From: Bacteroidaceae bacterium
GTDB taxonomy: Bacteria > Bacteroidota > Bacteroidia > Bacteroidales > Bacteroidaceae
Direction of reading: 5' to 3'
Assembly: GCA_017548225.1 (NCBI GenBank)
Contig: JAFYMV010000074.1
Coordinates: 1 to 29,464, forward strand
Length of the DNA: 29,464 bases
Below are positions 24,136 through 29,464 of the stretch, piece after piece. The notes beneath the pieces were generated by a model. It had not been told where the DNA came from. It searched no databases and worked only from the letters and a program-made list of their open reading frames with translations. The translations under genes and the position numbers were made by a program. How positions within the stretch are numbered: position 1 is the first letter of the stretch; every line of letters begins with the position of its first letter.

Positions 24136-25271
24136 AGAGAATAGGAATACTTACCATGCATCGAGTGCAGAACTATGGTTCTGCGCTGCAGGCCTATGCT
24201 CTGCAAGAGTATGTCAATCGTTTGGGTTATGATGCAGAACTGATAGATTATATTTTCCCAAATGATAGTCACAAGCATCATCGCCCTTTTAGAAAACGCA
24301 TTAAGAGCGCTCTCTTCAAATGGGCTTTTTATTTTCCATTGCTCCGCAAAAGTAAACGATTTGCTCGTTTTTATGAGGGATACTATAATTGCTCGCAACA
24401 ACAGTTTGCAAGTCCCGACAGCCTTGCCAAGTTCGCTTATCCTTATGATGTTTTGGTAACAGGAAGTGATCAAGTGTGGAATCCGATACATGTTCTCACA
24501 GATACCTCTTTCTTCTTATCTTTTGGACAGCCGCATACTCCTAAGATTGCCTATGCTCCCAGTTTTTCATTGGCATCTGTTACGGCAGATTTTGCTATGG
24601 TCATTCGTTCGTTTTTGGAAAGTTACAGGCATTTGTCTGTGCGTGAGAAATCGGGACTTAATATCGTAAAGGGACTTATTGGCAAGGAAGTTGAGATGGT
24701 GTGTGATCCGACCTTGCTGCTTACGAAAGAGGAGTGGGGTGTGTTGGCCGAACAATCAAGCATAAGAATAGACGAACCCTATATTTTGGTGTATGTATTG
24801 AGTTATGCTTATAATCCTTATCCCGAGATTAGCGCTATCATCGAACAGGTGCAAAAAGAGTTGAATATGCCATTGATACTATTGGATGCGCCAATTCTGG
24901 ATATGAAGTTCAATAATGCTCGTTTTATCAAAGATGCTGGTCCTTTAGAATTCTTATATTTGGTGCAGCATGCATCATTCGTCATCACGACCTCATTTCA
25001 TGGTACGGCCTTTGCGCTTAATTTTGGCATTCCTTTCTATTCGGTAATCAGGGATCATAGTGGATTTGATACTCGTATGATGGATCTCATTGATGTCGTA
25101 GGAGCTGATAGGGCCATTGTGTACAATAAGCCAATAGATCGTCCTTTAGAAATGAATTATAGCATTGTATCAGAACGCATAGAGTTTTTACGCAGCCGTT
25201 CGCAAGAGTATCTTAAGCGGAGTTTGGGTGAGAGTGTTGTTTTTGCTGATAATACTTGTTCGTCATTATGA
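24132..25271 (+). CDS. Polysaccharide pyruvyl transferase family protein
   Basis: This 379-residue protein matches the family by MKRIGILTMHRVQNYGSALQ at the N-terminus, VTGSDQVWNP near 108 and ITTSFHGTAFALNFGIPFYS near 286, the last holding the His-Gly-Thr stretch typical of the C-terminal Rossmann-like half. CsaB/PssM-type enzymes attach pyruvate as a ketal to sugar residues using phosphoenolpyruvate, giving the glycan acidic groups. The start overlaps the preceding stop by 4 nt. The substrate is unknown, and members next to F420-beta-like proteins might do something different. An ATGA overlap joins it to the next gene. The family call is firm, the reaction inferred. Confidence 0.85.
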   Translation: MKRIGILTMHRVQNYGSALQAYALQEYVNRLGYDAELIDYIFPNDSHKHHRPFRKRIKSALFKWAFYFPLLRKSKRFARFYEGYYNCSQQQFASPDSLAKFAYPYDVLVTGSDQVWNPIHVLTDTSFFLSFGQPHTPKIAYAPSFSLASVTADFAMVIRSFLESYRHLSVREKSGLNIVKGLIGKEVEMVCDPTLLLTKEEWGVLAEQSSIRIDEPYILVYVLSYAYNPYPEISAIIEQVQKELNMPLILLDAPILDMKFNNARFIKDAGPLEFLYLVQHASFVITTSFHGTAFALNFGIPFYSVIRDHSGFDTRMMDLIDVVGADRAIVYNKPIDRPLEMNYSIVSERIEFLRSRSQEYLKRSLGESVVFADNTCSSL

Positions 25272-26227
25272 AACTATCCCTTATCATACCCGTTTATAAT
25301 GTAGAGCAATACATATCACATTGCTTGCAGAGTTGTTTGTGTCAGCCGTCTGTTGGGGTGGATGATTACGAATTAGTAGTTGTCAATGATGGCACTAAAG
25401 ACAATAGTATGCAGATTGTGGAAGAAATGACACGAGGATGCTCTAATGTCACCATTATAAATCAATGCAATCAAGGACTTAGTATGGCTCGCAATGCAGG
25501 ACTTAGGGCTGCCAAGGGGGAATATGTTTGGTTTATTGATTCCGATGATTGGATTGAGGAGGGATGCTTGTCTGGCATTCTAGAGCGACTAAAAAACACT
25601 AAGGTGGATGGCTTACAACTGCAATATAGAAATGTGTATTCTGATGCTACTCCGTTTGATGAGCACTATTCTACGATAGATGGTGTTGTTAGTGGCAAGG
25701 ACTGGCTTGTAGAGGATGAATTCTTTATTCCCGTTCCATTCATGGTTTATCGTCGTGAATTTCTTTTACAGAATAATTTGTCTTTTTATCCAGGCATTTA
25801 TCACGAAGATAACGACTTTAAACCGCGCATGCTTTTTCTTGCGAAGACTTGCGCTTCCTATGATAAGGTAGCATACAACTATTATAGAGGGAATATGAAT
25901 AGTATAACTGCTACTCCTAAGTTGAGGAATGGGCAAGATATTTTTCTTGTGATGAATAGATTATACTCATTTGTTGATGAATACAATATTCAAGGAAGAT
26001 ATCGCCGTGCTTTTTATACGCAAATAGGTAATGCCATGAAAATGGCTTTGCGTATATTACAGCAACTTAATGTTGCTGATGCAAATATCTTGATTGATTT
26101 AATGCGACAGAATCCTCATTTGTTCAAATGCATGTGTAGTGCTGATAAATGGAGAATTCAGCTTGGCGGATTACTGATGTATCTGCATCTTCCCTTGGGC
26201 TTGAGAATATTCAAATTGTATGTATAA
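25268..26227 (+). CDS. GT2 family glycosyltransferase (third transferase gene of pair/triple)
   Basis: I start this at the ATG at 25268, which overlaps the preceding TGA (ATGA); an upstream in-frame TTG at 25256 would lie within the other gene. The 319-residue product has MKLSLIIPVYNVEQYISHC at its N-terminus, the nucleotide-binding VVNDGTKDNS at 39-48, GLSMARNAGLRAAKGEYVWF at 70-89 and the metal-binding DSDDW at 91-95. The remaining part includes FHED-like acceptor-site sequence (YHEDNDF near 178-184), usual for GT2 enzymes. No transmembrane helix is evident. It likely adds one sugar to a lipid-linked glycan on the cytoplasmic side. The sugar specificity cannot be told from sequence. Confidence 0.88.
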   Translation: MKLSLIIPVYNVEQYISHCLQSCLCQPSVGVDDYELVVVNDGTKDNSMQIVEEMTRGCSNVTIINQCNQGLSMARNAGLRAAKGEYVWFIDSDDWIEEGCLSGILERLKNTKVDGLQLQYRNVYSDATPFDEHYSTIDGVVSGKDWLVEDEFFIPVPFMVYRREFLLQNNLSFYPGIYHEDNDFKPRMLFLAKTCASYDKVAYNYYRGNMNSITATPKLRNGQDIFLVMNRLYSFVDEYNIQGRYRRAFYTQIGNAMKMALRILQQLNVADANILIDLMRQNPHLFKCMCSADKWRIQLGGLLMYLHLPLGLRIFKLYV

Positions 26228-26242
26228 AAGCAATTTTGTTTT

Positions 26243-27247
26243 ATGTGTAAGGTCTCGATAATCGTTCCCATATATAATGCATCCTCTTATATTGAGGAGT
26301 GCCTATCTTCTCTTGTGGCACAAACAATGGATGACATTGAAATCTTGCTCGTTGATGATCATGGAGGCGATGATAGTATAGCTATTGCGCGGCGATTTGT
26401 CGAGACGCATCCCAGTGGTAAGTATTTTCAATTTCTTGCCACACCTTATAACATGGGACCAGGACCAGCACGAAACATAGGGATTGAAGCTGCACGAGGT
26501 AAATATGTAGGTTTTGTTGATAGTGATGATGTCATAGAACCCGATTTTTGCGAGCAACTTTATCAAGCGGCTGAAGCACATAATGCTGATTTGACTTACT
26601 GTCAGGCTATGTTGGTAAAACCAACGGAAACGACACTTATCACCAATCCTGTCATAGAGAGTGGAGGGTTTTGTGGCGATAAACGACGCTATTTTCTTAC
26701 TCATTATACAACATTGTTTGTGTCGTTTTTTTACAATCGTATGTTGTTGAATGAATATGGTATTCGTTTCCCTTCTACACGCAGTGCTGAGGATAGTTAT
26801 TTCCTTACTTGTTCTTTGTTGGCGGCCAAGCGTATAGCTTGTGTTGACAGGCCTCTCTACCGCTATCTTGTACATGGAGATTCTCTTTCCGAAGTACGCA
26901 ATCCCAAACGATATATTGATAAAATCAAGTCATTCGACCTGCTCATGCAATTTGCTCATGAACATGGGCTTTACGAGGCCAACAAGAATGAATTGGATTA
27001 TATCTACTTGAAAAAAGGCTATCTTCTTGGCGTGCTCACTTATATCTACAATGAGGAGTATCCACAAGTGTTTACTATGTGCAGATTACACTCCCACTTG
27101 GTTGATTATGTGCCCTGTTACAAGGAAAATCCCTATTACCATGTCGATTGCAAATTGCGCTTGCTCCATACGCTTACTCGTCAAGGTGCACGCTTATCTT
27201 TTAAGATACTACCTTGGTATATTCGCAAATCAGGAATGAAATTATAA
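26243..27247 (+). CDS. GT2 family glycosyltransferase (last gene of the operon)
   Basis: This 334-residue protein shows MCKVSIIVPIYNASSYIEEC, the LVDDHGGDDS site (36-45), MGPGPARNIGIEAARGKYVG (71-90) and DSDD at 93-96, all GT-A/GT2 hallmarks. The position where GT2 enzymes often have an acidic pair before the acceptor site reads SAEDSYFLT. It begins 15 nt after the previous gene and is the last gene of a five-gene operon. No flippase, polymerase or initiating sugar-phosphate transferase is in the operon, so it is probably a side-branch or modification cluster, or part of a longer pathway split elsewhere. A palindromic terminator follows 1 nt after its stop. Confidence 0.88.
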   Translation: MCKVSIIVPIYNASSYIEECLSSLVAQTMDDIEILLVDDHGGDDSIAIARRFVETHPSGKYFQFLATPYNMGPGPARNIGIEAARGKYVGFVDSDDVIEPDFCEQLYQAAEAHNADLTYCQAMLVKPTETTLITNPVIESGGFCGDKRRYFLTHYTTLFVSFFYNRMLLNEYGIRFPSTRSAEDSYFLTCSLLAAKRIACVDRPLYRYLVHGDSLSEVRNPKRYIDKIKSFDLLMQFAHEHGLYEANKNELDYIYLKKGYLLGVLTYIYNEEYPQVFTMCRLHSHLVDYVPCYKENPYYHVDCKLRLLHTLTRQGARLSFKILPWYIRKSGMKL

Positions 27248-27281
27248 CAATAAAGTCCACATTATAATGTGGACTTTATTG
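27248..27281. terminator. Bidirectional terminator, 34-nt perfect palindrome
   Basis: CAATAAAGTCCACATTA (27248-27264) is the exact reverse complement of TAATGTGGACTTTATTG (27265-27281). A hairpin with A-rich and T-rich flanks can form on either strand, as expected between convergent genes. The centre TTATAA leaves a small loop. Confidence 0.85.
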
Positions 27282-27300
27282 TTTGTGATGAGGTTTAGTG

Positions 27301-29464
27301 TTATTGTTGTTTCTTTCGTATGACACGGAATAGGGAGATTCCTATCACGAGCAAGATGCTACTATACATTACAATAATGCATGTCATAGCAATAGCATCT
27401 CCCTTCTTTACGCTGTCTGGATCGAATTCAAAGTGTATTGTGTGTTTACCTGCAGGAACATTGATGGCTCGGAGCATGTAGTTGACACGAAATATATCCA
27501 CAGGCTTGCCATTAACGGTAGCCTTCCATCCATACGGGTAGTAAATTTCTGAAAATACGATGGTGCCTGGCTTGCTGATTGCATACTCATAGTCAATGTA
27601 GCGTGGTGTATACTTCGTGAGGTGCACCGTAGCTGCGGGGTCATGCTCTGGAGTGAAATCTTCCACATAGCTAGCAAACTCTTTGTCGAGTACAGCGGTC
27701 GTATTTAGGTCAATATAGTTAAGCGCATCACTTTCCTCATTAGCATTGTCTACGACCAATAGCGTGTCAACAAACCATGCATTGCCCATGGCATAGGGGT
27801 TGCGCTGTACTTGAGGCTGTCCACTCTTCTTGTCGGGAACGATGAAATATTTGGCGTTCAGCATGCTTATAACATTCATGTTCATCTTCGACAAATGTTG
27901 GTCTATTAGGTCTTGGTAGCGGCGCAATTTGGCTGCATGATATCCACCTATAGATTTCAAGTAGTATGAGGTACGAGCATCGTTGAAGGTGCTTGTTGTA
28001 AGATTCATAACACGGAAGTGCGGATCTTGGTCTTGTAGAATCAGTTTCTCATGAGGCTGCATTTGGAAGACGGCTTCATTATTTCTCTTCGAAACGAATG
28101 AATCATCATTGAAGTAGCGTTTATTGATGGGCCATAGATCGGTAATAACCAGTATTCCCAATATGGCTACCATGTATCCCCATTTGAGCCAATTCTTGGC
28201 AAATGCCCATAGTGTTGCAGCGGCCAATACGATGAATAGGAATGAACGCCAAGCATCGCTTTTCATCAATGCTTTGCGTTCTTCCAGTATGTATTGGTAG
28301 AAGAATTCTTTGGCAAAGGAAGTATCTCCAGGAGCCTTAAAGTCGTATAGTGCTCCACCGAAGAGTGCAAAGAAAAGGCATATCCCTGCAGTTATTCCGC
28401 CTGCGATACAGATTTTTTTTAGTGCTTCGTTACGCGAGATGCTGCCATCCATGAGTGCCTTGACTGCAAGGAAACCCAATAGGGGCATGGCAATTTCTGC
28501 TACGATAAGTATAGATGATACTGCGCGGAATTTGCTGTACATGGGGAAATACTTGAAGAAGAATTCAGTGAGTGGCATAAAGTTGTGTCCCCAGGCCAAA
28601 AATATCGAGAAAAGCGTAGCTGCCAATATAGCCCATTTATAAGGTCCTTTCACAATGAGAAGGCCCAGAACAAAAAGGAAGCACACTACGGCGCCCATAT
28701 ATACATTGCCAGCGGTGAAAGGTTGGTCGCCCCAGTAGAGCGGTACATTGGCGCAGAACTGTGCCGCTGAGTTGCGTGGAACCCCTTGCTTTACGAGGGA
28801 TTGATACAATTGAGAGTTCTTTCCTACATCATACGATGAGGCTCCACCCTTTATGCCAGGTATCAAGAATGACAAAGATTCATCAATACCGTAGCTCCAT
28901 TGTGTGGCATAGTCAAGGTCAAGTCCTTTGGTCTTGTTCTCTGCATCCTCGGGCTTTACCAAGTCTGAATGACCGCCACGCATGGTTTGCTCTGCATATT
29001 CTATATTGACAAAAGTGTTGGCTGATCCTGTACCCAAACCTACGAACATTGATCCAAAGAATAACAATGTACCTATGGCTAAATCTTTGTATCGTTTTTC
29101 TTTGATGTGAATATATAGCTCGGCAATGTAAAACACTCCTATCATCATGAATAGATAGTACGACATCTGTGGATGCACACCATAGCCGATGGCTGTGCAT
29201 AGCATGGTGAGTACTATTCCCCATCCATATCTCTTCCGGAAGATGAGGTATACGCCACCCATGACCACAGAAATCAAGGCTATGGATGTTGGTTTGGTAT
29301 TGTGTCCTGCAGCTATGATGATTAAGAAATAGGTAGATAGTCCTGTGGCAAGGGAGCCTACTATGCTTAACCATTTGTTAATGCCGAAGGCGCGCATCAA
29401 TACGAAGAAACATGCGAAGTAGATGACAAGTGCCCAAGGAGCACTTGACTGTCCTTTATATGTC
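27301..29464 (-). CDS. YfhO-family membrane protein (partial, N-terminus outside window)
   Basis: On the minus strand a frame stays open from the right edge (TYKGQSSAPWALVIYFACFF at the edge) to a TAA at 27301-27303, so the true start lies beyond 29464. The visible part is about 720 residues. Many hydrophobic helices make up the first two thirds (WLSIVGSLATGLSTYFLIII, FLFVLGLLIVKGPYKWAIL, WGYMVAILGILVITDLWPI). A periplasmic domain ends in IVFSEIYYPYGWKATVNGKP and INVPAGKHTIHFEFDP, with a last helix and a basic tail RKKQQ. This closing part is characteristic of YfhO, a GT-C-like family linked in Gram-positives to glycosylation of lipoteichoic acid. Here a role in lipid-linked glycan transfer in the inner membrane is plausible. 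Substrate unknown. It converges on the polysaccharide operon. Confidence 0.87.
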   Translation of the reverse strand, partial: TYKGQSSAPWALVIYFACFFVLMRAFGINKWLSIVGSLATGLSTYFLIIIAAGHNTKPTSIALISVVMGGVYLIFRKRYGWGIVLTMLCTAIGYGVHPQMSYYLFMMIGVFYIAELYIHIKEKRYKDLAIGTLLFFGSMFVGLGTGSANTFVNIEYAEQTMRGGHSDLVKPEDAENKTKGLDLDYATQWSYGIDESLSFLIPGIKGGASSYDVGKNSQLYQSLVKQGVPRNSAAQFCANVPLYWGDQPFTAGNVYMGAVVCFLFVLGLLIVKGPYKWAILAATLFSIFLAWGHNFMPLTEFFFKYFPMYSKFRAVSSILIVAEIAMPLLGFLAVKALMDGSISRNEALKKICIAGGITAGICLFFALFGGALYDFKAPGDTSFAKEFFYQYILEERKALMKSDAWRSFLFIVLAAATLWAFAKNWLKWGYMVAILGILVITDLWPINKRYFNDDSFVSKRNNEAVFQMQPHEKLILQDQDPHFRVMNLTTSTFNDARTSYYLKSIGGYHAAKLRRYQDLIDQHLSKMNMNVISMLNAKYFIVPDKKSGQPQVQRNPYAMGNAWFVDTLLVVDNANEESDALNYIDLNTTAVLDKEFASYVEDFTPEHDPAATVHLTKYTPRYIDYEYAISKPGTIVFSEIYYPYGWKATVNGKPVDIFRVNYMLRAINVPAGKHTIHFEFDPDSVKKGDAIAMTCIIVMYSSILLVIGISLFRVIRKKQQ

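Noticed and set aside
26303..26875. A 190-codon minus-strand open frame opposite the last GT2 gene
   Set aside because: The plus-strand frame has clear GT2 motifs, and the antisense translation shows none.
28310..28642. A 110-codon plus-strand open frame inside the YfhO gene
   Set aside because: It is antisense to membrane helices of an evident protein and has no family likeness.

Overview
The window looks like a chromosomal segment of a Bacteroidales bacterium, perhaps Prevotellaceae or Bacteroidaceae; I cannot name the genus. The evidence is a set of promoters of the Bacteroidetes type (TTTG, a 19-20 nt spacer, then TAnnTTTG), paired GH95 fucosidases, OmpA-like major outer-membrane proteins of the Bacteroidales kind, a PPIase/SurA/OstA/MutL gene order familiar from that order, a type-IX-like C-terminal tail, and a DUF6078-like protein. 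Seventeen complete protein genes, two gene fragments at the window edges and two tRNA genes cover almost everything. No intergenic gap exceeds 300 bases.

Layout. 1-1025: the tail of an M23/EnvC-like peptidoglycan hydrolase, then a serine O-acetyltransferase. 1149-7470: two tandem secreted GH95 enzymes whose catalytic parts align without an indel over about 808 residues; the second has gained lectin-like N-terminal domains and a sorting-type tail. 7637-15210: a tightly packed, single-promoter operon for outer-membrane biogenesis (PpiC-type PPIase, a SurA-N-like lipoprotein, SurA, an OstA/LptA-like protein, a small membrane protein) ending in mutL. 15387-17755: two paralogous OmpA-family proteins, each followed by an intrinsic terminator. 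17868-18159: a promoter, two identical tRNA-Val(UAC) genes and a terminator. 18278-20949: a small Cys-rich DUF6078-like protein, an unusual array of three 22-bp dyad-symmetric units, and metG. 21088-27247: a five-gene polysaccharide operon (GT2-GT4 fusion, F420-hydrogenase-beta-like iron-sulfur protein, polysaccharide pyruvyl transferase family protein, two GT2 enzymes). A 34-nt perfect palindrome separates it from a convergent YfhO-family membrane protein that runs off the right edge.

How the genes fit together. The 7.6-15.2 kb operon supplies periplasmic chaperones and LPS-transport functions that would serve proteins such as the OmpA pair next to it. The 21-29 kb region is likely to build or modify a surface glycan. 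The GH95 pair probably removes terminal alpha-1,2-L-fucose (or L-galactose) from host or plant glycans, but has no SusC/SusD or regulator genes beside it here.

The most unusual structure I can see is the 22-bp-period array at 18721-18786 (AGTCC-N10-GGACT repeated three times with 2-nt linkers). Its arm pair recurs in two terminators in the window. I did not find clear evidence for a defence system, CRISPR array, prophage or insertion sequence.
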